Below, one piece after another: positions 12,392 to 22,736 of a stretch of 64,000 nt of DNA. The notes below the pieces were generated by a model that saw nothing but the letters and a program-made list of their open reading frames with translations, made no database searches and was not told the origin of the DNA. The DNA comes from Colias croceus (taxonomy: Eukaryota > Arthropoda > Insecta > Lepidoptera > Pieridae). The position numbers were made by a program, and so were the translations under genes. Each line of letters starts with the position of its first letter. The first letter of the stretch is position 1. The stretch is from assembly GCF_905220415.1 (NCBI RefSeq), contig NC_059551.1:4474001-4538000 (forward strand), in the 5' to 3' direction.

Positions 12392-12409
12392 TGGGGGCTC
12401 GTCCGGGAT
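12392..12409 (+). promoter_or_regulatory. primer binding site, tRNA-Pro type
   Basis: TGGGGGCTCGTCCGGGAT starts five bases after the 5' LTR. From memory it is an 18-of-18 complement of the 3' end of tRNA-Pro (including CCA), the same primer site used by murine gammaretroviruses. It would prime minus-strand cDNA synthesis. Confidence 0.85.
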
Positions 12410-12572
12410 ACGGGATGGTGGAATAAAGAAAAAACAGACGAAGACTATGATGCCGGTGATTTAACCTGATGAAGAATTTACGAATTACGAACGAAGACTA
12501 AGATTTAAAGAAGCTTATGATTATACGATTACGACTTGAAGACTATAAAACTTTTTATTTACATTATTCAAC

Positions 12573-14243
12573 ATGCCGCCGAAACGAGTAAAAGATGATG
12601 ATGATTGTGGTGAACCATCGCCGCGTATTTCCTTCAATGACTTAGAGAAATCAATGACGCCATTTTCGGGTGATGATGCCTATGGCATCGAAACATTCGT
12701 AAAAGATTTTGAAGATATTTCCTCTTTAATGCAATGGGGCGAAATAGAAAAACTCATATTTTCGAAGCGGCTTCTCGCGGGAACCGCCAAGCTATTTTTA
12801 CGTTCACTAAGTGGGACCACCACGTGGGATACACTTAAGTCTGAGCTCCGTGAGGAATTTGGTAAGAAGTTGAACAGTGCAACTGTTCACAAGAGACTTT
12901 CAACTCGCCGGATGAAGATGAATGAGACTCATCAGCAATATTTTTTACATATGAAGGAACTTGCAGTACTTGGGAATGTTGAAGATGAAGCCCTGATGGA
13001 ATATGTCATCGACGGTATTAAAGACAGTGAGTCCAACAAAAATATTTTATATGGCGCTTGTAACATTAAAGAATTCAGAAAGAAATTAGACATTTATTCA
13101 GAAATTAAGAAAAAATCATATTCACCTAATAAGATTCAAAGTAATTCAGTATCAAAGTCCATTGGCATGAAAATTCAAAAAACACTACGAGTAAAGAGAT
13201 GTTTCAATTGTGGAGATTTAGATCATGAGTCGCCTAATTGTACTAAAGGCATTAAATGTTTTAAATGCAACTTGTTTGGCCATAAATCAACTGAATGTTC
13301 TAAAAGTATAAAAAAGAGTTTGGAAATTATGTCAACTAAAAATAATATTGATGTGAGACCTTTCAAGAAGCTGAAAATAAATAATATTGATGTAGAAGCC
13401 CTGATTGATACCGGAAGCGATGCTAATTTAATAATTATGTCTTATTTTAGGAAGATTCAAGGTGAAAAATTGTTATCTTATAGTTCAGGAACCACAGAAA
13501 CTTTAACTGGAATAGCTGAAAAGGAAATTTATACAAAAGGATCTTTCACAGCAAAAATTGAAATTGATGATTGTTATTTTGAAACTTTATTTTATGTTGT
13601 TGATGATGGCGCTATCCCTGTCAACATTATATTAGGAAATCCTGTACTGAAAGAAGTAGAAATCAATTTTAAATCTGGAACTATCACTGCAACAAGAATA
13701 TTACACCTTACAATGCTAGAGAATGAAAATGAAGATATCACAAATATTGAAAACAAAGAATATAAGAATAAAATACAGAATATTATAAAAGAATATAACC
13801 CCAAAAGATGTACTAAAGCATCAAATGTAAAACTTAAAATATTATTAACCGATGATGTACCAGTTTATCAGAATCCACGACGATTGTCACCTTTGGAGCT
13901 TAACATTGTTGACAAACAGATTAAAGAATGGCTTGATGAAGGAATAATAAAAACAAGTAAGTCTGATTATGCTAGTCCAATTGTGCTTGCAAAAAAGAAG
14001 AATGGAAACTATAGATTGTGTGTTGATTACAGGAAATTGAATAAGAAGATTATTAAAGAAAGATATCCACTACCACTCATTGAAGATCAATTAGACAGAT
14101 TAACTTATGCAAAAATGTTTACCTCGCTTGATTTAAAAAATGGATTTTTACATGTGAATGTTCATATTAATAGTCAGAAGTATACATCATTTGTAACACC
14201 ACGAGGATCTTATTACGGATGGTATTGTTCTATCATATCTTGA
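12573..14243 (+). CDS. Gag-protease-reverse transcriptase N-terminal part (556 codons, truncated by a deletion)
   Basis: The ATG at 12573 is the first after the primer site and opens one continuous frame. Residues 30-180 resemble a retrotransposon gag capsid. Two CCHC zinc knuckles follow (C210, C213, H218, C223 and C229, C232, H237, C242). The protease has the DTGS active site at D279 and an IILGNPVL motif near 352. RT starts near 425, with YRLCVDYRKLNK at 480 and the first catalytic Asp in FTSLDLKNGF at D520. After residue about 548 the frame leaves the RT homology and stops within a few codons. The missing piece, covering the region before the YxDD box, was lost in a deletion that also shifted the frame, so the copy cannot make active RT. 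Confidence 0.9.
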   Translation: MPPKRVKDDDDCGEPSPRISFNDLEKSMTPFSGDDAYGIETFVKDFEDISSLMQWGEIEKLIFSKRLLAGTAKLFLRSLSGTTTWDTLKSELREEFGKKLNSATVHKRLSTRRMKMNETHQQYFLHMKELAVLGNVEDEALMEYVIDGIKDSESNKNILYGACNIKEFRKKLDIYSEIKKKSYSPNKIQSNSVSKSIGMKIQKTLRVKRCFNCGDLDHESPNCTKGIKCFKCNLFGHKSTECSKSIKKSLEIMSTKNNIDVRPFKKLKINNIDVEALIDTGSDANLIIMSYFRKIQGEKLLSYSSGTTETLTGIAEKEIYTKGSFTAKIEIDDCYFETLFYVVDDGAIPVNIILGNPVLKEVEINFKSGTITATRILHLTMLENENEDITNIENKEYKNKIQNIIKEYNPKRCTKASNVKLKILLTDDVPVYQNPRRLSPLELNIVDKQIKEWLDEGIIKTSKSDYASPIVLAKKKNGNYRLCVDYRKLNKKIIKERYPLPLIEDQLDRLTYAKMFTSLDLKNGFLHVNVHINSQKYTSFVTPRGSYYGWYCSIIS

Positions 14244-15516
14244 CGATCTCATTTTACCATTTCAATCTGCAGAGGAAGGATTTGTTAATTTACAAAAAGT
14301 ATTTGACAGAGCTGAAGAGTATGGTTTATTATTTAACTGGGATAAATGTTATTTTATGCAAAAAAGTATTAATTACTTGGGTTATATTGTTTCAGAAGGT
14401 GAAATTAAACCTTCAGTGAAGAAAATTGCCGCTGTAGAACATTTTCAGACTCCTCACAATATAAAGTCACTTCAAAGTTTCCTCGGACTAACAGGTTATT
14501 TTAGAAAGTTTATAAAGGATTATTCTTTAATAGCAAAACCTCTGACTGATTTACTAAAGAAAGGTACTGTTTTTAATTTTAACTTAGACTGTGAAAAAGC
14601 ATTTCAGAAATTAAAGTTTATTTTATGTCAATCTCCAGTTTTGAAGATTTATGATCCGAATTTAGAAACAGAACTACACACAGATGCAAGTGCTGAAGGA
14701 TATGGTGCTGTATTATTGCAAAGGAGTTTAACAGATAATAAGATGCATCCCGTTTACTACATGAGCAAGAAGACATCCGCTACTGAAAAAAAGTATCACA
14801 GTTATTATTTAGAAATATTAGCTATTGTTGAAGCTGTTAAAAAGTTTAGAGTATACTTGCTAGGTATTAAATTTAAAATTGTTACAGACTGCTCCGCCTT
14901 GACTATGACATTGCAGAAAAAAGACTTACCTCCGAGAGTAGCTCGCTGGGCGCTCTTACTTGAAGAATATGACTACACGATTGAACATCGGCCTGCAGCA
15001 AGGATGAAACATGCAGATGCTCTCAGCCGACAGCCTATAAAGAATATAATTGTACTTACCGATACCGCAGCACGCCTGCGAAGAGCTCAAGATGATGATC
15101 TGCAAATAAAACTAATAAAGAAAGTATTAGAAAAGGAATCTTATGATGACTATGTTTTAGAGAATGGAATGTTATGGAAGATTAAGGATGGAAATAAATT
15201 AATGGTTGTACCTAAGAAAATGCAAAATGAAATTATAAGAAAACATCATGAAAACGGACATTTTGGTTGTGTTAAGACTGAGGAATTAATAAATAGAAAT
15301 TATTATATGGAGAATTTAAAAGAAAAGATTAAAACAAACATTGATAATTGCGTGGAATGTATACTTAATTCAAATAAAAGAGGAAAGAAGGAAGGATTTC
15401 TACATGTAATAGATAAAGGTGATTTACCATTGTCTACTTACCATATTGATCATCTACGACTGTTGACTCATCTGGGACAGATGATTCTGCAGGATGACCG
15501 TGTGGGAATAGGATAA
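14221..15516 (+). pseudogene. RT C-terminal part, RNase H and truncated integrase (pol remainder, shifted frame)
   Basis: The frame is open from 14221, although its first ATG with a long frame is at 14356. The YLDD catalytic box of RT is at 14236-14247. RT thumb and connection (INYLGYIVSEGE, LQSFLGLTGYFRKFI) follow, then RNase H with LHTDASAEGYGAVL and later EILAIVEAV. The integrase has its HHCC zinc-binding end (HHENGHFGC to CVEC) and the start of the core at YHIDHL, after which the sequence jumps to an unrelated tail just before the 3' LTR. Most of the DDE catalytic core is therefore absent. It is offset by one base from the upstream frame and would not be translated with it. Confidence 0.88.
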
Positions 15517-15752
15517 ATAATTAAGATTGTATTTCATAACTACTTTTATTTTTAGTCTGTGCTTTTCTATTATTTAATCTGTGGATATGTTATCTGTAGA
15601 CTGTAAAACGATCTATGTTGTCTATGACTTGACTTTGTGTTTTTTGGTACGATGTAATGGAGGATTGTTAAAATGTATTTTTGATATGTAACCGGTGTCT
15701 GGGAAATAAATCGATTGGGCGAATTTGGCTTTTCATTTACACCATCCCCACA
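15501..15752 (+). repeat. 3' LTR of the Ty3/Gypsy element (252 bp)
   Basis: Identical in my reading to the 5' LTR. The bases directly before it (15481-15500) do not form a clear polypurine tract, which may have been altered or may be of a non-canonical type. Confidence 0.93.
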
Positions 15753-15838
15753 TAAATAACTTCATATTATGAATGATTTATGTCATACTATACACAAGTC
15801 AAAGAAATCCTATGAAGAATGTTTGAACCTAAGGTATA

Positions 15839-16297
15839 CAGGGTGTAATCGTTAAGTGTGCACAGGCGATTATTCCGTAACTATAACAGATATCAAAAAA
15901 CCTTAAACTGATATTGAAAGTACTATACCTAATTAGTAAAATGACAATAATAATTTTTTAAAAATAAAACGAGAAATATCCAAAAATGTTACATGAAACA
16001 CTCCCATACAATGTTCGAGACGACATCCTCGATTTGGAATACCATTGTATTCCACATCGAGCTCTATTTACAGTCTCTAAATGAACTTTCATTGAATGTT
16101 TGAAATAGTCATATTTCATGCTAAATGTATGGGAGCGTTTCATGTAACATTTTTGGATATTTCTCGTTTTATTTTTAAAAAGTTATTATTGTCATTTTAC
16201 TCATTAGGTATAGTACTTTCAATATGAGTTAAAAGTTTTTTTATATCTGTAATAGTTATGGAATAATCGCCTGTGCACACTTAACGATTACACCCTG
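15839..16297. mobile_element. TA-flanked foldback element with long arms
   Basis: Its ends are CAGGGTGTAATCGTTAAGTG and the inverse, flanked by TA (15837-15838, 16298-16299). The two arms are near-identical inverted copies for about 180 bases each, with a short unmatched centre around 16020-16080. No protein is encoded. It lies inside the hAT element. The CAGGGTGTAA end is shared with the foldback at 9002-9224. Confidence 0.8.
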
Positions 16298-16802
16298 TAT
16301 AAAATAAAACGATCATTACATTTCAAACCAACGTTTATTTTGTAAATTTACATCAACATAATTTAATCATGTTTATTATTAGAACTTAGTCAGTATTTAA
16401 TATTTATAATACTTTAAATCCTGAAGTCTGAAGACAATGCTTTTAGTCCCAATAGAAAATGACATTACGTCCGCTCATATTGCAAACACTAACTTAAAGT
16501 AAAAATATAAAAATTTTAAACAATTTAAAAATTTTAATATTTTGGGCGAAGTTTCAACACAACTGAGACGGCACGGAGTGCGCGGGCGATATACGCGGGT
16601 GGCGGGCGGTTAGGTAAGGCTCGCTCGCCACCGAGCCGGCAGCTAATTGCGACCCGTTAGAACCGGTTTACGCATCAAAACACGTCAAAACATTGAACCG
16701 AATAATTCGGCCGAATATTCGGTTCGGTAAGGTTCTAACCGAATAGTATTCGGTATTCGGTTATTCGGTGAAACCACTATTCGGCGCATCTCTAGTTTTC
16801 AA

Positions 16803-18593
16803 CATACCTACTTGGCCATTATATTTCAAGGTTAAAAGCAATGAAGGGATGGTTCACAAGTCACAATACTCTGATTGAACATTAATAATTAATGTTGTAT
16901 CTGTTATGAGAACATTTGCCACCCCTTTTTTAAATACTTTATTTCGTTGGTAATGATTTTGCTAATCAAACCAGAAATAAAATAAGTATTAAAAATAGTT
17001 TAAAAAGTATACGACATTCCAAGTGACATTCTTTTTTTAAATAGGTCTCAAAGAAAAAAAATATACCAGCCAGTATTTTCATAAAAAGTTTCTTAAAAAG
17101 TTATTAGCGTTATCTGTGATACATTTCTAGTCTGTGGTTAAAACTAAACAATGGTATGTTAAGATTTCCCCGCTGTTTGCATAACGCCCGCAGATGAGGT
17201 CCTCAATACGAAGCAATTTGCATAACACTAGATACTTCGGAAGTTATTTCAACTCTTGACATTGTTGAACGTATAGAATTATTCGTTCGGAATAATATTC
17301 AGTTTGCACTCAATATTGTTTATGTTATTCAATAATGCTACGTGTTTATTGAAAATGTTATGACATTGATAAGGAAAGGCTTATTTAGGTTTACAATAAT
17401 AGTGACGTCATTCTAATAATATTCGTAGTTGTCAAATTCATAGTCATTGGGTAATGCTTGGTAAATTAATTTTAGGTTATAAAAAGCTGAAACACCGAGA
17501 TAGCGTTAAATGGCCGAGGGGCATTAAGTCTATCAGCGGACAGAAAAAAATTAATAAGATTATATAATAACACAATAAACACAGCCTACAGGATTGGCAT
17601 GAATTCGGAACCTATAGTTTATTATAAATTGGTTTACTCTTGGTTTACTCATAAATTTCGGCCTGTCAATTCCACCCAAGCGCATACCTACTAGGGCTGT
17701 TTATTATACCTACCTATAGCCTAAAGGTACAGTGCAGTTATAATATTTATTATACATTTATATATTCTTAACGAAGTCGAAAACATGCAGGTTAATCTCC
17801 ACAAATTCTTGACAAATTAAAAGCTTTTCTTTGTATCGTCTATTTTACGAGATTACCTACTGATAAAAAGGTAAGAAGGAATTTGAAAATCATTCGTATT
17901 TTTCTATGATTAAGAAGTCCTAATTCAAAGTTTATCTTTCTTTAAATTTTTAAACAAGAGTTGGCTTATGTTAATTTTATTGATATTAATTCAAAAAAAC
18001 ATAAACAAGTGCGTTTGCACGCGTCATAAAAAAGACATTTAATACCATTTGCATTAAAAGTATTAAAGCTGAAGGGAAAACACGAGTCATCCAATTAATA
18101 TTTTCATAGAAAGCATATTTCAATACAATAAATTTCCAGATAAAATAACGCAGTTCTTCAATTTCAATTAGAGGAAAGTCAACTCGCATTGTTAGCGGTT
18201 TAATTAACATTTCTATAGTAACACACGATCAGATAAACATTGTAGCGTGTCTATAGCAATTAAGAGATATTAGTCGAGTGTACTATTTGTATTAATGGCC
18301 ATTTTACATGTGCTCGGAAAAGTACGAGACATATTGAAATGGTGGATACATTTGTGAAGTCTATTGAAATATGATTTTCTAGAAAATTCGTAGGAAAGGA
18401 AGTGTGATTCACACAAAATGTCTTCGGATTTTGTGCTCGTTACGTAGTAGGTACCCATCCCACCTTTTCTCCTTGGTTATTTTTATGCCATGATATTCCA
18501 TTTCTTAGTATGACAAAAAAATGCCATTTTATAAGATACCTACTAAACTGTCTGTGAACCGAATTGAATCGAATTACATAATAGAATTGTTTA
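16803..18593. other. AT-rich stretch, nothing recognised
   Basis: Short frames only (for example 17986-18210, minus). No repeat with clear ends. Confidence 0.6.
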
Positions 18594-18773
18594 TCTATAC
18601 TAATATTATAAAGAGGAAAGGTTTGTATGTATGTATGTATGGTTTTCAAGCATAAAATACAGGACCGATTTTCATGAAATTTGGCACAGACAATCTTTAG
18701 ACCCTGAAAAAGAAAATAGATTACCTTTTATTGCGAAATATGTAACACGGGCGAAGCCGGGGCGGACCGCTAG
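18594..18773 (+). mobile_element. Helitron-like short repeat
   Basis: Begins TC after A (TCTATACTAATATTATAAAG) and ends CTAG before T, with a GC-rich segment GGGCGAAGCCGGGGCGGA just before the end. It includes a (GTAT)n microsatellite at 18626-18641. These features fit the Lep1 type of non-autonomous Helitron as I remember it. Confidence 0.6.
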
Positions 18774-19033
18774 TAGATAAAATAAACAAAAAAAAAAAGA
18801 AAAACTCATGAGTCATCCATTATTTTCCCCAAAAAGTATTTTATCTATGGAATTATAATAATATTAAAAAAATATAATTTGACATGACCGCTGTCACACT
18901 CTTGATAAATACCCTTATTAGTGCCGAAGAAAATCTACACAAGATAAATTGTTTTTAAGAATAATGGCTTGGCGATGTTGTGGATGTAATATATGGAGGG
19001 GTAAGAAAGGAAATAATTTTTCGTATTACCTTT

Positions 19034-19350
19034 TACTTAATATTATAAATGCGAAAGTTTGTGAGGATGTGTGTGTGTTGATACTGCTTTCCGAATCGGT
19101 GGTAAATGTTAAAAATGTGACGTTTCAAAGTGCTTCTCGAAGAAGTCTAATTGAATAAATAAATGTTTGAGTTTGTTTGTTACTGTTTCACGCAAATACT
19201 ACTGAACCGATTACAATTAAACTTAGCACACATATAGAGGGTAACTTGGATTAACACCAAGGATAGGTTTTATACCGGAAATCCCACGGGAACGTGAACT
19301 ATGCGCGTTTTTCTTTGAAAACGCGGGCGAAGCCGCGGGCGGAAAGATAG
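19034..19350 (+). mobile_element. Helitron-like repeat with a nested LINE tail
   Basis: The frame is AATATTATAAATGCGAAAG...GGGCGAAGCCGCGGGCGG, with a changed end (GATAG for CTAG). At about 19079-19173 it is interrupted by a LINE 3' tail, the same one as at 2391-2565, ending AATAAATAAATGTTTGAG. Confidence 0.6.
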
Positions 19351-20280
19351 TTTTTTTTTCATATTTTACCTTTATACTTAAAATTTCAGATATTTCTCAA
19401 ATGTAATAAAAACGTTCCCACGCGATACAATAATACCATAATGTCTTAGAACTTTGCTTATTTTAAAATACAATAAAATATTTAAAAAAAAAATCCAAAT
19501 CACGTCCTGGATGTATTCCCATAGGTATATTTTTAATGAATATTATTAAGATACCTTAATTAAAATACCAGTTCGTTTGTGATGGCAATAAAAAATATAT
19601 TTATCATATTTTATTTTTGCATTTATACATTAATTCGCGATTAAAACGAAAAAATAAATACAATATTTTTGGACCTGAGGAAAAATTGCCATCCTTAGGC
19701 CACACAGAGTTCACACTTTATCACTAAATCAGTTGTTTTTATTTTCTTTATTTTAGTAGAATAGTTTTTTAAGTATTTATTTGTTCTGCCATAGGTAATA
19801 AATATCTTCTATATCTGAACTATGAAATGAAGATAAATGCTATTTGAATAATATTCTTGATAATATAGATTTCTTGCTAATGTCCTTATAATACTAGTCA
19901 AAAAAAAAAAAAACTTGCGCGCATTTCGCAACAGAAAAAATAACAATTAAAAATATTTTTATAAGACCTATATGATATTTAAAATCGTATTTTATTATAT
20001 GTACTTCATAAATTTGGACAAAAATTAATTATTATTATTTTGTGCCTAATCTTCTTTTTCTTCAATGGCAACTCCCGATCCAATTAGTTGCAATTATTTT
20101 TAATCTGTGATTATTGTTAGTTTGACACTTCACACTCGTAACTTTTTCAATGTACCCGCCATTTTACCCAGTCTGCTTGTCTTTGATTTTGTTTGTTTGT
20201 TGTGAATTTTATTACTCATTCGCCATTATTATCGTTATTGCGTAAATATTTAATTAATAATTATTTTTATAGAATATTAT

Positions 20281-20350
20281 ATGAGATTTTGTGAAATAAT
20301 AAAGGTGACAATGAATATGTTTAGAATATCATACACCACTCGTCCTTTCG
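20281..20350 (+). CDS. candidate upstream Pde11 start exon (weak)
   Basis: An ATG at 20281 opens 23 codons plus one base, ending at a good donor context, TTCG|GTAAGA (20351). One leftover base is exactly what the exon at 21254 needs to complete its first codon (G + GT, Gly), which would make a 903-bp intron. The peptide begins MRFCEIIKVTMNMFRISYTT and shows no recognisable motif. The phase match would occur by chance one time in three, so this is only a candidate. Confidence 0.15.
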
Positions 20351-20499
20351 GTAAGACATTTAATTCGAAACACATGATTAGAGTATACTTTATTTTTGTT
20401 TATTTTACTAATTTTAAAGTTTGTTTATGGCTATTATATAATATTGATTTAAACAAACGATAACGTTAATTGCAATTTATTCTATAAAATAAATTCTAT

Positions 20500-20531
20500 A
20501 ATAACATTATAATTCTAATTATAATGTTATT
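20500..20531. repeat. perfect 15-bp AT-rich palindrome with 2-base spacer
   Basis: AATAACATTATAATT (20500-20514) and its exact inverse (20517-20531) are separated by CT. It could extrude as a cruciform. Confidence 0.8.
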
Positions 20532-21092
20532 TATTTATATCTTCTTTTAGATAATTTTCGAGATAATTATTTTGAGTGCTCAAAATCGCTATTTTTAATT
20601 AAATTAAATAAAATGTATGAATATTATCTACCGTTATAGCTAAAATAAAATGTCCAGATTTGGAAACTATTACTATTTTTAGTTCTTTAATTGCCGCTTA
20701 TTGCTGTTTGTTTTGACCATAAATATATACTCATTAATTTTTATTTATTTTTAATCGATTTTTTGTGTACGCTTTTAAAATAAAGTTTTTTAGATTTTGT
20801 CAAAATTTCTTTTGATGTTTGTTAATTTATTGACATAATCAATGATATTCTTATACTAGGTAGGTATATAATGAACAGAAAATACAATAGGTGAAAACAT
20901 TCATAAAGCAACTTTGGAACAGTCAACAGAGCTATGGGACGTTTTTGTGCGTATAAATATTGTTTGTTGTATTAATTTTGACTGCTACTGCCAATACGAA
21001 CTTAATACACAATAACTCATCTTGCCGCATTAAGAATTAAGATCTCCTCCCAAAGAAGTAAATCAAAAAGGGAATTCCAATGGTTTTTCTAA

Positions 21093-21265
21093 TATGTTGA
21101 TCTATGGATTTAAAAGGGGATTTCAATTGTTACAGGTCTATAGATGCGTTACCGTTTGATCAAGTAAATTTAAAGATAATTTCAATTGTGGCAGGTTTAC
21201 AGTTGCGTTACCATTTGATCAAGTAAATTAAAAGGTGATTTCGATTGTTGCAGGTCTACAGTTGC
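21093..21265 (+). repeat. 59-bp tandem repeat that triplicates a splice acceptor
   Basis: Three copies of a 59-bp unit each place a TTG(T/G)NCAG acceptor in front of GTYTAYAG. The AG dinucleotides are at 21134-21135, 21193-21194 and 21252-21253, exactly 59 bases apart. A partial fourth unit starts near 21093. Only the third acceptor leads into the open Pde11 frame: from the first, the exon phase meets TAG after two codons, and from the second it meets TAA after ten codons. Confidence 0.85.
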
Positions 21266-21395
21266 GGAGTATAGAGGAGCCGCCGGGTGGCGCGGGCGGC
21301 GGCATGCCCGCGCCAACCTGCTACGATGCCGAATGCGCTCGCACGGAAGCCTGGCTCGATGAGAACCAGGAGTTTGTGCATGATTACTTTTTGAG
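21254..21395 (+). CDS. Pde11: Pde11 exon (first recognised): N-terminal region
   Basis: The acceptor is TTGTTGCAG at 21245-21253. The donor is AG|GTTTGT at 21394-21401. The first two bases complete a codon begun upstream, and the exon ends two bases into an Arg codon, giving residues 1-46 plus part of 47. It opens with a Gly/Pro-rich stretch, GC-rich against its AT-rich surroundings, then CYDAECARTEAWLDENQEF and HDYFLR, which match the N-terminal helix of PDE5/PDE11 proteins. The Met at 21304 is in frame and could be an alternative start, but the strong acceptor and continued open frame favour an internal exon. The acceptor lies in the third copy of a 59-bp tandem repeat. Confidence 0.88.
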
Positions 21396-22398
21396 GTTTG
21401 TACTCTTTAAATACTATCCTATAGAATACTATGATATGATATCTACTCATGTTAGTGATAACAGTGCGTGTGCATTACCTAGTGATTAGGTACAGTGCGT
21501 GGAATTCAGGATTCAATCCAAATTGTATCGTCAAAAATTTGACAATTTTTTCTGGACAAAAAGAACTACGTTTCCAAAGCCACATTTAGTAGTATTATGG
21601 TAATTTCAAATTTGGGCAACCCCGACCCATAGAATCACTTTTTATGAATTTTAATGGAATAGAATAGTTTGGACTTTGTAGAAAGACATGCTATTTTTTA
21701 TCGTGAAAGTAAAATTTGAGGATCATATATATCGATATCACACGATAACGCATTTACGAAGCCAAGAACGGAAAGTTAGCTTAGCTGAAACATTACACAT
21801 TTATAAAAATGAAAAGCTAAAAATAGTAACTAATCTATTAACTAACTAAGTAATCGTGAACGGGATGTTGATTTTTACTACGCCGCGTCTTGATTTCATC
21901 TCGTAAAACGTAAAACGGCGGGGTCTCGCTAACGAATGTCAAAGTTCATTTTCCTTGTGCGGTGCGAAGTGAAAACAAAGTTTACTTCTATCTCGCGTTA
22001 AACACAATTTACCTTCAGGTCCGCTTTGATGAATGAGTTGCTAACTTATATAAGATTACGTTCTTGTTTAAGAAAGTTGTCGGCTCAGAACAATTTTGGT
22101 GTGTCAGGCAATGACTTAACAGTTTCAGAGCTGTCCGTTTTGGGAAAAGCTTGGTGATGAAAAGGTATTACGATATTAAATTTAAAATAGCGAAAAGTTA
22201 AAAAACTACAGACAAAAAAAATCTTTAAAAATAATAAAGTACTATTTTCAAGACATAAACGTAAATTCGTATGTGGCACACTAAATGTTCTGAATATAAG
22301 TTTGAAAAGTTTAATAGGGTTTTAAAAGTTTTTAGTTTTTACCAAGTAGTAATTACATTTGGACAAGTTTCAAGCATTTTAGACCGGACTCGAGTTTA

Positions 22399-22736
22399 TT
22401 ACATCACAATTATTAATAAGTAATTATTAGTAAGTCTGAATTTCTGTATCATATCCAATCCGATTATAAAATCATCAAAATCTTCATTTTCTACAACATA
22501 TACATCCACTTCTTCTTCCATATCAAATATTTTTATTTTTATTGTTATCAAGCCATCTGTTTTCTTCACACCATTAACCGTTTTCATATATGCAACATTA
22601 ACATTATCTTTATTTTCTTTTACTTTTATTAGTCTTGAATTTATCAAAGAGATCTGTGAGCCCGAATCATAAATTCCGCTTACTTCTATTTTATTTTCTA
22701 ACAAAAGCTTGATTTTGATTAATGGTGTACTTACTC
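22399..22736 (-). CDS. Retroelement-type aspartic protease, read by -1 frameshift from gag
   Basis: In the -1 frame relative to gag, translation after the slip would continue RVSTPLIKIKLLLENKIEV, then GIYDSGSQISLINS, a DSG active site with its Leu-Ile-Asn follow-up, and later DDFIIGLDMI, the hydrophobic-Gly motif near the protease C-terminus. Homology appears to stop after QKFRL, about 12 codons before the TAA. No reverse transcriptase, RNase H or integrase follows, so pol is missing beyond the protease. An AATAAA on this strand (22395-22400) overlaps the stop codon. No ATG precedes the domain, which supports expression only as a Gag-Pro fusion. Confidence 0.75.

Larger units (their letters stand above)
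12135..15752 (+). mobile_element. Ty3/Gypsy LTR retrotransposon, internally deleted, identical LTRs
   Basis: Two 252-bp LTRs, identical as read, begin TGTGGG and end CCCACA and bound a 3.1-kb interior. The element is flanked by the 4-bp duplication TAAA (12131-12134, 15753-15756). The interior carries gag, protease, half of reverse transcriptase, then after a deletion the rest of RT, RNase H and the zinc-binding end of integrase. The integrase catalytic core is missing. It sits inside the hAT element. Identical LTRs point to a recent insertion, yet the coding deletions make the copy defective. Confidence 0.93.
11986..16794. mobile_element. hAT-type DNA element (non-autonomous), carrier of two nested insertions
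   Basis: The ends are TAGGGATGCGCCGAATA at 11986 and the inverse of TAGAGATGCGCCGAATA at 16794, matching at 16 of 17 bases. They are flanked by identical 8-bp duplications GTTTTCAA (11978-11985 and 16795-16802), the hAT hallmark. Subterminal regions are crowded with ATTCGG motifs in both orientations (12000-12100, 16690-16790), and 16556-16680 is unusually GC-rich. Removing the LTR retrotransposon and the foldback leaves roughly 0.7 kb with no transposase frame, so it was a non-autonomous copy. Confidence 0.85.
19351..21092. other. AT-rich stretch before the first recognised Pde11 exon
   Basis: Holds a weak candidate start exon (20281-20350) and the palindrome at 20500-20531. Otherwise nothing was recognised; a Pde11 promoter could lie here or far upstream. 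Confidence 0.5.

Noticed and set aside
13592..13804. 70-codon minus-strand frame within the LTR element
   Set aside because: Shadow of the gag-pol frame; no motif of its own.
15958..16143. 61-codon minus-strand frame
   Set aside because: Lies across the centre of the TA-flanked foldback; arises from palindromic sequence.
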